A DNA stretch of 25,945 nt. Origin: a virus. The position numbers and the translations under genes were made by a program. Below are positions 14,805 to 23,104 of the stretch, piece by piece. The first letter of the stretch is position 1. Every line of letters starts with the position of its first letter. The stretch lies in IMG/VR virus record IMGVR_UViG_3300030106_003839, positions 7,836 through 33,780 of that record; one strand, 5' to 3'. The notes beneath the pieces were generated by a model. The model worked only from the letters and a program-made list of their open reading frames with translations, had not been told where the DNA came from and ran no database searches.

Positions 14805-15704
14805 ATGGCAAACGGCCCTAGAAGTATATACAGCAGAAGACAGCGGTTAGGCCCTGCAAGTTACGAAACCCCCCTTGCAGACTTTTTAGATAGACTGCCA
14901 GATTATTTTATTCAGTATCAGCAAATGGAGCTTGCTCGTGATAGGCAGAGACTAGCAGATAAAAGGTATGATGATCAGCAAAAACGTCAAGCAATTTTAG
15001 ATCAGCAAAGAGATGAAGATAGACAATATAGAATGGAAGTAGATTTTATAAACATGCTTCCAGAGGGCCAAAAAGGTTTAGCTATGTCGAAGTCTAGCAT
15101 AGAATCTATCAGCAAAGCCGGAGATTCTATCGTAGATAGTCAAAATAAGTTTAATGAAATGCTATATCCTCTTGATACTGAAAGTATCGAATACGAACAA
15201 AAATTAGAAACGTCATTACAAACTCCTAATTTAAGTGCAAACCAAAGAAAGATGGTTAACGACCAGTTAAACAAAGTAAAAAATAAAAGAATTTTTAACA
15301 ATGCTAAGTCTATTGTTGATAAATTACCAGACGGCCCTGATAAAGTTGCTTTTTCTGTTAGGCTTCAGTCTGGTGATATTGAAGGTGTGTTAAAAGACAT
15401 AAACAAAAGGGAAGCCAAAAAAGAAGAAGAGCTGTCTCCTTCAGAGCAGTTTACTAAACAATTAATTAGCCAGCCTAATCAAGTTGAAAATATAATAGAA
15501 AGCATAGATCAAGATTTAAACTCTAACCTAAGACAAAGAAAAAATCTTCCACCATTAACTCCTGATCAAATTAAACAACGAGTTGACTTGAGGAGGAACC
15601 TTGTAAATAGTAGGTTTGATTTAATTCAGCCTTTAATACAGGGATTTGCCCCTCCTGAAAGCACGAATGTTAAAGATAATAAATATTTATCAAACTTCGA
15701 TTAA
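14805..15704 (+). CDS. Probable internal virion protein, coiled coil
   Basis: The 299-residue product begins at ATG 14805 with a GAGG site. A short basic N-terminus is followed by a long Gln/Arg/Asp-rich helix at about residues 38-75 (YQQMELARDRQRLADKRYDD) that should form a coiled coil. The remainder is mostly polar helix with no membrane segment or catalytic motif, and it ends in a Pro-rich linker. Position between a glycine-zipper protein and the giant protein points to a middle component of an internal core or ejection complex. This is context inference. Confidence 0.55.
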   Translation: MANGPRSIYSRRQRLGPASYETPLADFLDRLPDYFIQYQQMELARDRQRLADKRYDDQQKRQAILDQQRDEDRQYRMEVDFINMLPEGQKGLAMSKSSIESISKAGDSIVDSQNKFNEMLYPLDTESIEYEQKLETSLQTPNLSANQRKMVNDQLNKVKNKRIFNNAKSIVDKLPDGPDKVAFSVRLQSGDIEGVLKDINKREAKKEEELSPSEQFTKQLISQPNQVENIIESIDQDLNSNLRQRKNLPPLTPDQIKQRVDLRRNLVNSRFDLIQPLIQGFAPPESTNVKDNKYLSNFD

Positions 15705-15707
15705 AAA

Positions 15708-18700
15708 ATGTCACAAAGACATATAAAATCACTATATGATACTGCAATTAAGGAATACCCAGAGAATACAAACTTTGGAACTTTAGATGAGTTTTATGAA
15801 AAGATACAAGACCCTGAAAAAGGTAAAATTCTTTATGATGGCCTGACGAGTAAAGGCTACAAAAATCTAGGTGATTATGAGTCTTTTCAAATAAAAATAT
15901 CTAGTAAAGCCCCAGATATAACAGCAGATTCTGTTTTAGTTATTCCTGAAGAAGTTGAAACTCCACAAGAAACAAACCTTCAAAAAGTAATGAGGGCCTT
16001 AGAGGAAGGTCGTGACAATCCTCAATTTATTATGAGTGCGATGAAGGATAACGATCCTATAAAAAGGCTTAATGAATCCGTATCAAAGATGCCTAAGTTT
16101 GCAGGATTGATTCCAACAGAGCAAATAACGGGTCTTCCTAGAATACAACCACCACCTACAGAATTTAAAAAGAAATATGATGCATTAGATGACGATGGTA
16201 AATACACATTATTTAAATCCGAAGTTGTTAAAAGAAAAAGAAAAAAAAATATTAGCGAAAGAGATGCATGGAAAGAAATATATAGAGAGACAGGTAAGAC
16301 ACCTCCGGGTCTTTTAGATTTAGCTTTAGAAAAATCTATTACGGGTGGCGTGTTGAGGCTGTTTGGTAGGGACATAGGCTTTGACATTAAAGAGTATCCG
16401 GAAAGAGAAGAAACGCTTTCTTTAGATGCTCTAGAAGATTTCGCAACAGGTGCTATGTCTTTAGTTATGCCAACAGATGCTTTGTTGTTTGGTTTTGGCG
16501 GTGGTATTGGTGCTAAAGCAGGGTTAAAAGGTGCTAATGCTGTTAAGAGTCAAGTAAAGCAAATAGGCAAGTTTGCTGATGAAGTTGCTTTAAAAATATC
16601 TAAGTCAAAAAAAATACCATTGCCACAAGCTAGAGTAATTACGAAAAATGCAGTTAGCAGGATTACAGGTGGTGCAGGGGGATTTGGAGCTTTTGATGCT
16701 GGTAGGAACATAGTAGACCAGATTGAGCTTACAGGAGAGGTTGACGTTGTAGAAGCTACTAAATCATTTGTAAAGGGTGTTTTAACTGGAGGAACGGTAG
16801 GTTTTGCAGGTGCGGCTGGTTCTTATGTTGGTGGTAAACCTGCTGAATTTGTTTCTGAGGTTTTAGGTCTTGGAACTGTAGGGCCTTTATTGGAGGGTGA
16901 GCTAAAGATCACTGGAGAAGAAGGTGTTATTGAAAGTAAAGAAGCAAGAGATAGATATTTTCGTGGTTTGGTAGATGCCTCTGGAACTATCGTTGGGTTG
17001 CGACTACTAAAACAATTAAAGCCAAGGCAACAAAAAGTTATTCAGGAAAGAATAGCTGAAGAGATAAAATCTCGTGCTGAAGAAACGGGTCAGTCTGAAA
17101 TAAAGATTGCTAATAAAATACAAGGTGAATTAAAAACTGCTGTTCAGTTAGCAATGGAGGGGAAGTCTCCAGAGAAAGTAAGTAATATAGAAAAGAGAGA
17201 GTCTTTTGGAAAGGCACAAGAAAGAAATAGAAAAGTAGTAGAAGAAGCCTTTGACAGAGTAAATAAAGAAGTAAAAGAACTAGCAAAAGATATGGATGCT
17301 TTGGAAAAAGCAGGAACTGAACAGTCTATAATGGATCAATATCAAAATAGAATAGACCGTAAAATAGAGTTTCAAAACATGTTAGCTGAGGATTTAAATA
17401 TAATTACGCCTAGACAGGTTAGGGAAGATGGGGTTGCTAATCCTCAGAACGTACAAACTGGGCCACTTCTTTTACCTCCTAAGTATGAATCTCCTATAAA
17501 AATACAAACGGTTTATAGGACTAAAGAAGATGCTAAAACAATATTGTCAGAGTTAGATAGGAAAGCTAGAAAAGAACAAGAAAGGTTAGACAAGGCACTT
17601 GAAACAGGTTATGAGCCATTGTTTCCGTCAACTAACATTCCTAAAATGTTTGGTGCAGATAGATTATTGGTAAATCCATCTAAGCTTCAACCGACTGAAA
17701 ATCTATCAGTGGCTCTTCATCCACCTAAGTTAGGAAGGATACAAAACGCAAAATTAGTTCAAAGAAATATTATAGAGCAAAATAAGGCTAACAGAAAAAC
17801 TGTTCAACAATTACCACCTGAAAAGAAAATAGAAGGATACCAGTTACAAAAAGAATTTAGTGACTTAACAGAGACTCTTAGAGTAAATGAAAATAGGCTT
17901 TCTTCTGAAAACTTAACACAAAGAGAAAAGTTAAATATTGAAAGATCAAACGAAAGAGTAAAAGATTTAATTTCAGAAGCTCAAGAAAGTGCAAATTCAA
18001 AAGGTATTGAATTGCAAATCTTTATGGGTATCCCTACTCCTAAAATATTAAAAGATTTATTTGGTTCATCTAAGAACAAACCAAAGAGTTTATTGGCTCC
18101 TGATATAAATAAAAAATATGAAAATGCTATAAAAAGATTAAACAAAAAGTTGCCTGAAGAAACTCCTCAAGTTGATCCCAAGCAAAAATCAGAGCCTGTA
18201 CCGGAAGCCAAATACAGAAATAACATTATAGACCCGACATTTTTTGCCACTGACATGGTTAACAGAGTAAGGTCTAGTGGTGGTCAGGCATCAGTAGAAA
18301 TTTCTGACTTAGCTAGAAGAGCAATAGATATTAAAAAGAGAATAAGTGGTGAATTGTCAGAGGTTATTTTCCCTGCACAAAAAATTATGGGATCATCTCC
18401 TTTGTCAAAGGATGGCAGAGCAGTGTTTAATTTATCTCAATTTAAGAAGGTAAAGATTAACGGTCAGGAAGTATATCAAAATAAATTACTTTCTGGTATA
18501 GAGGGTATGGATGTTTTTAAATACAATAAAAACGAAATGAAAATAATAGAACTTGCTAGAGATGTCATTGAGGCTAGGGGCAAGCAAATGGAAAGAGCTG
18601 GGGTGGTACAGCAAAAACCAGATGGCTCAATAGAACCTTTTAAGGTTTTAGGAAGGAATATTGCACCAAGAATTATGAGTCCCGAATTTTACAGTATACT

Positions 18701-20849
18701 CGAATTACCAATAGGAGAGAAAACTGGCACGCACCCTCATTTTAGAATATTAATTAAAGAATGGGCAAAGGCAAATCCCGGCAATTCGTATGAAGATATA
18801 AAAGCATATTTTGAATCTCAGGCAAAAAACTTTAGAGGAGAAAGGGGCCAAGGTGAAGCAGGTTATCCAACTAGAACAACTCAAGCAGAGCACAGTAGAA
18901 TATGGAGCAATATACCTCATGCAATAAAAATTAATGGTGAACTTGTTCCAATGGTTGAATACAGACCTTTTCAATATGTCAGCAGACTTGCTGAAACAGG
19001 CTCTGCTAGAATTGGAGTAGTTAAAACATTTGGTCAAGAACTAAATAATACTAGCGTTGTTGAAGATTTAAAGCTTAAGTTTGCAAAAGAGGGTGGAAAT
19101 CCTCAATTAGTACATGACTTGATAAAATCTATTAGCGGTGTTCCCGTTGAGCCCCCTTTAATTGTTGGAAGGAATTATGCTTATTCTACTATGGCAAGAG
19201 CTCAAAGAGGACTTGGTATTGGTATTGATTTTGTAAAAAATTCTGCACTTTCACTTTCTTTTTTTACAAATACATTTGAACCTCTTGGGAATGTAAGGAA
19301 GCATGCTGGTATGCCGGAAATGTTAAAATCGATATTTAACATAACCACCAATCCAAACGCTGTTACAGAGTTTTTAAGGTTGCAAGGGTCTATAACATCA
19401 GAAGTAAGAAACTTTTCTATAGATAGGAGTAGGCCTTTTGAGTCTTTAGGTAATGCGGTATCGGATTTTCAAAGAAGGTTATTTGGCTTTCAATATGCAA
19501 ATGAGTTTCAAGAAGTATTAGCGGCTCAAGTTTACAAGGACAAAATAAATAATAAATTTAAACAAGGAAAAGGAACTTCAAAAGATGCTCTATTGCTTAG
19601 AGAATTAGATTTTACAAGAGATCAAGCTGAGGCAATAATAGAAGGAACAGCCCCTCAAGAGCTATATGATGCCGTAATTAGAACAGCCGCCTCTAAACTT
19701 ACAGGTGGAGCTCAAGCTAAGGGGGAGCAGTCTAGATTAGAGCAAAATAAGTATTATAAAGCAGGTATTAAGTTCGATCAATACGCACAGACAAAACTTA
19801 GGTCTCTTGTTAGAAGCATGCGTACTTACAAAGAAGCTATTAAAGAAGGTGCTAAGGAAGGAGATTATAAGAAGTGGGTTGATGCAAACAGATTAATGGC
19901 TAGTGAAATATTAGGAACTGCAATATCTGGTATGACCACTCAAATTTTGCTATCATTAATTTATGGAGGTACAGATAATTTAAGAATAAAATTTAATGAA
20001 ATAACAGGTGAAGAGCCTGTAGATGTAGACCTACCCGTTATTGGTAAAGTTCCAATACCTCAACTAGAAACTCAACAAGTAGAGGTTCCTATTATAGGTG
20101 AAACTACATTGCCAACTGGCAGGTCTTTAAAAACATTAGCTGATTTTGCTGTAGAATCTTATGTTTATTCTGCTTTTGCCGGTGTTTATGGCAGTCTTTT
20201 GCAATCAACGTCAGAAGGTAAATTAATGCAAAATCCTTTAGAGTTGTCTTTTCCTGTTCAGGTTTTAGAGGAAGGGATAAAAGCTTATAAAGGAGAAAAA
20301 GGAAGATATGCTTATAAAGAAGCAGATGAAAGATTTTATGAGGCAATTAAAAGGTTTTTCCCTGTTAATAGATTTGCAAGAACAGTAGCAGTTGCTACAG
20401 GATTTGGAAATCCACAAGCACAAAAAAACGACAACGCTATTAGAGCTTATTACAGATGGAAGTTTAAAAATAAATACGGTGGCAGGTATAGCGGTAACTT
20501 AGATGAAGATATTAAAAATTTTAGAAAAAATATGTCTAGTGCTTATGAAGTAATAAAAAACAGTAAAGACCCTCTAGGAACTGATGCCGAAATAGCTAAT
20601 GAATTTGTAGAAAAAGCTTTGAATATCAAAGGAAAAAGCCAGAGCAGTGCAATCTCATCCATAAGAGCTAGAATGTTTTTAACAAAATCAAAAATAGCAC
20701 CGGGAAAAGATTTTGAAACTGAAGAAGAAAGAAGAGAAGATTTAAAAAGGACTATAGGAATACAGGCTTACGAAGTATTAGAAGCCCACGACAGAAGACT
20801 AGAAGATTATATAGAATACGATATAAAAACAATGTTTAAAGATTATTAA
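15708..20849 (+). CDS. Giant internal virion/ejection protein (1713 residues)
   Basis: This is the longest gene. ATG 15708 lies three bases after the previous stop, without a clear ribosome site. Hydrophobic Gly/Ala-rich segments occur at about residues 245-280 (TDALLFGFGGGIGAKAG) and 318-395. A highly charged helical region spans ~440-830. A compact middle domain at ~840-1190 includes GTHPHFRILIKEW and ends with a hydrophobic SALSLSFFTNTF. More hydrophobic stretches lie at ~1403-1421 and ~1485-1500. I see no transglycosylase catalytic motif of the gp16 type. Similar giant proteins at this position in podovirus-like genomes are internal proteins ejected with DNA; large polyvalent phage proteins are another possibility. 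The gene ends overlapping the stop of a - strand gene. Confidence 0.6.
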   Translation: MSQRHIKSLYDTAIKEYPENTNFGTLDEFYEKIQDPEKGKILYDGLTSKGYKNLGDYESFQIKISSKAPDITADSVLVIPEEVETPQETNLQKVMRALEEGRDNPQFIMSAMKDNDPIKRLNESVSKMPKFAGLIPTEQITGLPRIQPPPTEFKKKYDALDDDGKYTLFKSEVVKRKRKKNISERDAWKEIYRETGKTPPGLLDLALEKSITGGVLRLFGRDIGFDIKEYPEREETLSLDALEDFATGAMSLVMPTDALLFGFGGGIGAKAGLKGANAVKSQVKQIGKFADEVALKISKSKKIPLPQARVITKNAVSRITGGAGGFGAFDAGRNIVDQIELTGEVDVVEATKSFVKGVLTGGTVGFAGAAGSYVGGKPAEFVSEVLGLGTVGPLLEGELKITGEEGVIESKEARDRYFRGLVDASGTIVGLRLLKQLKPRQQKVIQERIAEEIKSRAEETGQSEIKIANKIQGELKTAVQLAMEGKSPEKVSNIEKRESFGKAQERNRKVVEEAFDRVNKEVKELAKDMDALEKAGTEQSIMDQYQNRIDRKIEFQNMLAEDLNIITPRQVREDGVANPQNVQTGPLLLPPKYESPIKIQTVYRTKEDAKTILSELDRKARKEQERLDKALETGYEPLFPSTNIPKMFGADRLLVNPSKLQPTENLSVALHPPKLGRIQNAKLVQRNIIEQNKANRKTVQQLPPEKKIEGYQLQKEFSDLTETLRVNENRLSSENLTQREKLNIERSNERVKDLISEAQESANSKGIELQIFMGIPTPKILKDLFGSSKNKPKSLLAPDINKKYENAIKRLNKKLPEETPQVDPKQKSEPVPEAKYRNNIIDPTFFATDMVNRVRSSGGQASVEISDLARRAIDIKKRISGELSEVIFPAQKIMGSSPLSKDGRAVFNLSQFKKVKINGQEVYQNKLLSGIEGMDVFKYNKNEMKIIELARDVIEARGKQMERAGVVQQKPDGSIEPFKVLGRNIAPRIMSPEFYSILELPIGEKTGTHPHFRILIKEWAKANPGNSYEDIKAYFESQAKNFRGERGQGEAGYPTRTTQAEHSRIWSNIPHAIKINGELVPMVEYRPFQYVSRLAETGSARIGVVKTFGQELNNTSVVEDLKLKFAKEGGNPQLVHDLIKSISGVPVEPPLIVGRNYAYSTMARAQRGLGIGIDFVKNSALSLSFFTNTFEPLGNVRKHAGMPEMLKSIFNITTNPNAVTEFLRLQGSITSEVRNFSIDRSRPFESLGNAVSDFQRRLFGFQYANEFQEVLAAQVYKDKINNKFKQGKGTSKDALLLRELDFTRDQAEAIIEGTAPQELYDAVIRTAASKLTGGAQAKGEQSRLEQNKYYKAGIKFDQYAQTKLRSLVRSMRTYKEAIKEGAKEGDYKKWVDANRLMASEILGTAISGMTTQILLSLIYGGTDNLRIKFNEITGEEPVDVDLPVIGKVPIPQLETQQVEVPIIGETTLPTGRSLKTLADFAVESYVYSAFAGVYGSLLQSTSEGKLMQNPLELSFPVQVLEEGIKAYKGEKGRYAYKEADERFYEAIKRFFPVNRFARTVAVATGFGNPQAQKNDNAIRAYYRWKFKNKYGGRYSGNLDEDIKNFRKNMSSAYEVIKNSKDPLGTDAEIANEFVEKALNIKGKSQSSAISSIRARMFLTKSKIAPGKDFETEEERREDLKRTIGIQAYEVLEAHDRRLEDYIEYDIKTMFKDY

Positions 20850-21214
20850 TCCTGTGTATAAAGCAAAGTTTCTTCTGCATATTCTGGAAACCCCTGTTTA
20901 TTCCAGAACTCAGCTACTTTCTGAAAATATTCATTACCCACCAATCTGCTACTTAAACAACTTGTAATTAAATGCAATATTTCATCCGCCTGTTCTTTTG
21001 GTAGTGCATCTTTTACTTCTGGCTCTTCTTTTAAATCTCTTTCTGTTTTACCATCGCATCTCATCAAAGGTCTTTCTTCTCCATGTAACTTGCAGATCAT
21101 ATATAAATGACCACCACCTATTTCTGATACGTGAAAATTATTACAGTCTTCTTTAATACAATGATATGTTAATGTCTCTCTGCTTCTACCTGAAAAATCA
21201 TCTAGTATATCCAT
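20846..21214 (-). CDS. Cysteine/histidine-containing protein of unknown function
   Basis: This 122-residue - strand protein starts at ATG 21214, overlapping the stop of the upstream gene by one base, with AAGGAG about ten bases before. Residues ~18-52 hold four cysteines and two histidines: YHCIKEDCNNFHVSE, then MICKLHGEERPLMRC. This could be a small zinc site, although the spacing is not a named finger. The remainder is helical. Its TAA (20846-20848) overlaps the stop of the giant + strand gene. Function unknown. Confidence 0.65.
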   Translation of the reverse strand: MDILDDFSGRSRETLTYHCIKEDCNNFHVSEIGGGHLYMICKLHGEERPLMRCDGKTERDLKEEPEVKDALPKEQADEILHLITSCLSSRLVGNEYFQKVAEFWNKQGFPEYAEETLLYTQD

Positions 21215-21456
21215 TACTTATTTCTCCTTAATGATAGTGAAAAATATTCATCTTTCTTTTTTCTTGTATATGTAGACCGCTGACTCTTTGTCATCTTCAA
21301 CCAACAGTTAGGAAGTGAGGAAACTAAAGTATCGTAACCGCCTGCAACCCCACAAAATATTTTAGATTTATCATCATTTTCTTCTGTTTTTGGATTGTAA
21401 TATGAAAATCCACAAAAACCACACATCTTACCTGTCTTGCTACAAATTTCAAACAT
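21214..21456 (-). CDS. Small cysteine-rich protein
   Basis: I take ATG 21456 as the start (80 residues). An upstream in-frame TTG at 21465 has better ribosome-site spacing (GAGGGGG) and cannot be excluded. The N-terminus reads FEICSKTGKMCGFCGFSYYNP, with cysteines at 5, 12, 15, 35 and 51. This could bind zinc or an iron-sulphur cluster. The C-terminal part is basic (RSTYTRKKKD). It lies downstream of a strong terminator, so it and the next gene need readthrough or their own promoter. No family recognised. Confidence 0.6.
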   Translation of the reverse strand: MFEICSKTGKMCGFCGFSYYNPKTEENDDKSKIFCGVAGGYDTLVSSLPNCWLKMTKSQRSTYTRKKKDEYFSLSLRRNK

Positions 21457-21488
21457 TGCCCTCAAAAAACCCCCTCTATATTGCCGAA

Positions 21489-21498
21489 TACGGCCGTA
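21489..21498. repeat. 10-bp perfect palindrome
   Basis: TACGGCCGTA at 21489-21498 is its own reverse complement. It lies in the 114-base gap between the terminator and the cysteine-rich gene, about 33 bases upstream of ATG 21456. It could be a dimeric protein-binding site controlling the last two - strand genes. Evidence is symmetry and location only. Confidence 0.35.
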
Positions 21499-21542
21499 AA
21501 AAAACTTTTTGGATATAAGTATCGCCTAAATAAAATACGTTG

Positions 21543-21564
21543 AAAAAGGGGGCCGTAGCCCCCT
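21543..21564 (-). terminator. Rho-independent terminator, - strand
   Basis: Read on the - strand, AGGGGGC (21564-21558), loop TACG (21557-21554) and GCCCCCT (21553-21547) form a perfect seven-pair GC stem with a tetraloop, followed by a U-run (21547-21543). It begins 15 bases after the stop of the 21580-21792 gene. This is a textbook intrinsic terminator ending the main - strand operon. Confidence 0.9.
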
Positions 21565-21579
21565 GATTCTGAGTCAAAA

Positions 21580-21792
21580 CTAAAAAGGGCTCTCATCCTT
21601 CTTTTTTGGCTCGTTTAATTGACCAGACAAGTATCTGTTGCCGTTTTTGTCTTCATTAATCCATAAAGCAACGTCTTTTGTTGAACCGTTGAACATACCG
21701 TTTCCAGTATAGTCAGGTTTTTTATCTCCGTCTTTCTTGTACTTGTTCTTCCAGAGTTTAAACGTCTGGTCTTTTACTTTGTATTCAGCCAT
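21580..21792 (-). CDS. Small DUF736-like protein with SSB-like tail
   Basis: The 70-residue protein has a strong AGGAGG site upstream. The pattern FKLWKNKYKK, then KPDYTGNG, VALWINEDKNGNRYLSGQLNEP resembles the small DUF736 family (beta-rich, PDY followed by W...G..YLS), as I recall it. The last residues are KKKDESPF, an acidic tail ending Pro-Phe, similar to the protein-binding tip of single-stranded DNA-binding proteins. The gene is the last before a strong terminator and belongs to the recombination block. DNA binding or recruitment of a replication protein is plausible but unproven. Stop codon is TAG. Confidence 0.6.
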   Translation of the reverse strand: MAEYKVKDQTFKLWKNKYKKDGDKKPDYTGNGMFNGSTKDVALWINEDKNGNRYLSGQLNEPKKKDESPF

Positions 21793-21816
21793 GAATACCT
21801 CCTGTTTGTGGGCAAG

Positions 21817-22035
21817 CTAATTCATTACCTTTTTTAGCCAATCGAAATCAGTTTCTATTTGATCCTGTTTCTTGTAATAAACAGCCTGCCCCGTTCTGTT
21901 ATTAAACTTTGTTTCTAATTCTACCAATCTTTTGTGAGATGATCCGTGTTTCTTAATTCGACCTTCTTTCAGAAGTTGTTTGTAAAAAGCAATTAAACCC
22001 CTAGGCCCTAATCTTTTTGGATGGTACTTACTCAT
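21817..22035 (-). CDS. 72-residue basic protein, unknown
   Basis: ATG 22035 lies inside the end of the upstream gene (eight-base overlap) with AAGGA upstream. The product is basic and mostly helical (RGLIAFYKQLLKEGRIKKHG, then LVELETKFNN) with no recognised motif. Nucleic-acid binding would fit the charge and the neighbouring nuclease. Stop codon is TAG. Confidence 0.55.
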   Translation of the reverse strand: MSKYHPKRLGPRGLIAFYKQLLKEGRIKKHGSSHKRLVELETKFNNRTGQAVYYKKQDQIETDFDWLKKVMN

Positions 22036-22378
22036 TTGCCAATTCCTTCATTATAGTTAACATTCCAATAAAATATTCATAGTCCAACACAATATATGGC
22101 TTTCCACGATCTTCACGAATTACCACTCCCTCTTCTTGCTTTTCAGGGATAAGCCATTTGGCAACCTGTCTTCTTCTTTTACAGCCGTAATAATGTCCTT
22201 CTATTTCTATGTCCCCCTGTTCATGCTGTGCACCGCCTCTATCTCTGTTGTACGCTTCTAAGCCTACATCTTTTGCCATACGTACTGCCTGTCTTTGTAG
22301 TTCAGCACCACGTTGCCTTGCACGCCTACCCCTCTTAACATTTTTAGGGTTTTTCTTTTTAGTTTTATTTTGTTTCAT
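22028..22378 (-). CDS. PD-(D/E)XK-like nuclease, possible resolvase
   Basis: ATG 22378 (116 residues) is chosen over GTG 22387 because AAGGTG lies just upstream of it. A very basic N-terminus precedes RGAELQRQAVRMAKDVG, an alpha helix with the early Glu typical of this fold. Then comes GGAQHEQGDIEIEGHYYGCKRRR, the position of the catalytic D-x(n)-(E/D)xK motif, and later GVVIREDRGKPYIVL. In most relatives the strand reads ECKR; here Gly replaces the Glu. Holliday-junction-resolvase-like phage nucleases have this general form. The fold assignment is moderate, and activity is uncertain because of the missing acidic residue. Confidence 0.6.
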   Translation of the reverse strand: MKQNKTKKKNPKNVKRGRRARQRGAELQRQAVRMAKDVGLEAYNRDRGGAQHEQGDIEIEGHYYGCKRRRQVAKWLIPEKQEEGVVIREDRGKPYIVLDYEYFIGMLTIMKELANE

Positions 22379-22625
22379 TCGGAACACCTTGCATAACAGA
22401 ACTTTCTAATATTATTTCTTTTTCTTTTTTCTTATCTGCCCTAGCATCATTTTCTTTGTCTATCATTTGGTCTTTAATTCTCTGCATGTCTTTCAATAAG
22501 TTAAGATAAGGGCCTCTATAGTTGGTTAGCTTATCTCCTTGCAATGCAATCTTTAATGCATTAATGTGAACTTCCACTTCTTGTTTTGAATATCTAATTA
22601 ATGCAGTGCATACATAATCTTTCAT
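22365..22625 (-). CDS. 86-residue helical protein, unknown
   Basis: ATG 22625 overlaps the preceding TGA (ATGA). The product is mainly alpha helix with a highly charged C-terminal half (DKENDARADKKKEKEIIL). One YRGPYLNLL segment near residue 36 may be a conserved turn. No catalytic or metal-binding motif is visible. Its coupling between two nuclease-like genes suggests a partner or regulator. It overlaps the next gene by 14 bases. Confidence 0.55.
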   Translation of the reverse strand: MKDYVCTALIRYSKQEVEVHINALKIALQGDKLTNYRGPYLNLLKDMQRIKDQMIDKENDARADKKKEKEIILESSVMQGVPNETK

Positions 22626-23104
22626 AATAATTCTGTTCCTTTTTTAAATGGTAAATATGCATTGGTTCTGATAACGCTACCACCATTAATTGTTTTTTGT
22701 GTTCTTGTGTTTTTAACATCAAAATCAAATAAAAAGTTTCCGTATTTATCTGTGATTTTCCAATACATAATAATCTGGTCTGGTATTAAATATAAGAAAC
22801 CAATAAACGGTACTCGTAACATTTCTGAAAGTCGCTTGCCGTCCATAATCTTATCAAAAGTCACAAGCCATGAGCCAAAATCCATTAGTTGCATTAAGCT
22901 CATGTCTCTACATTTAGATTCAAAAATTCCAGATAGCTGACTTTTTTTGATAATCATACCATCCACCTTAGCATCCATATCTTTGTCTGTTTCTATTAAG
23001 TATGAATTGTCTTTGTGTTTTTTGCAAATATGTCTTCTAATCGTGTCTAACATTTCTCTTTCATATTGTAAAGAACTTTGACCTTTTGAGGTTAGGATAT
23101 CCAT
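22622..23104 (-). CDS. PD-(D/E)XK-type nuclease-like protein
   Basis: This 160-residue protein starts at ATG 23104 inside the upstream stop (TAATG). Residues 40-66 hold the core expected of a restriction-like nuclease: D44 and D48 (DAKVDGMII), then a beta strand ending in E62-S63-K64 (GIFESKCRD). This gives D-x13-ExK. Helices and strands around it are consistent (LVTFDKIMDGKRLSEML, then FIGFLYLIPD). It may act as a phage endonuclease in recombination or host DNA breakdown. Specific substrate unknown. The motif is seen in the sequence; activity is inferred. Confidence 0.65.
   Translation of the reverse strand: MDILTSKGQSSLQYEREMLDTIRRHICKKHKDNSYLIETDKDMDAKVDGMIIKKSQLSGIFESKCRDMSLMQLMDFGSWLVTFDKIMDGKRLSEMLRVPFIGFLYLIPDQIIMYWKITDKYGNFLFDFDVKNTRTQKTINGGSVIRTNAYLPFKKGTELL

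Noticed and set aside
15708-20849. Lytic transglycosylase domain in the giant internal protein
   Set aside because: The catalytic Glu motif followed by a GxxGLMQ-type segment expected for such domains could not be found in the translation.
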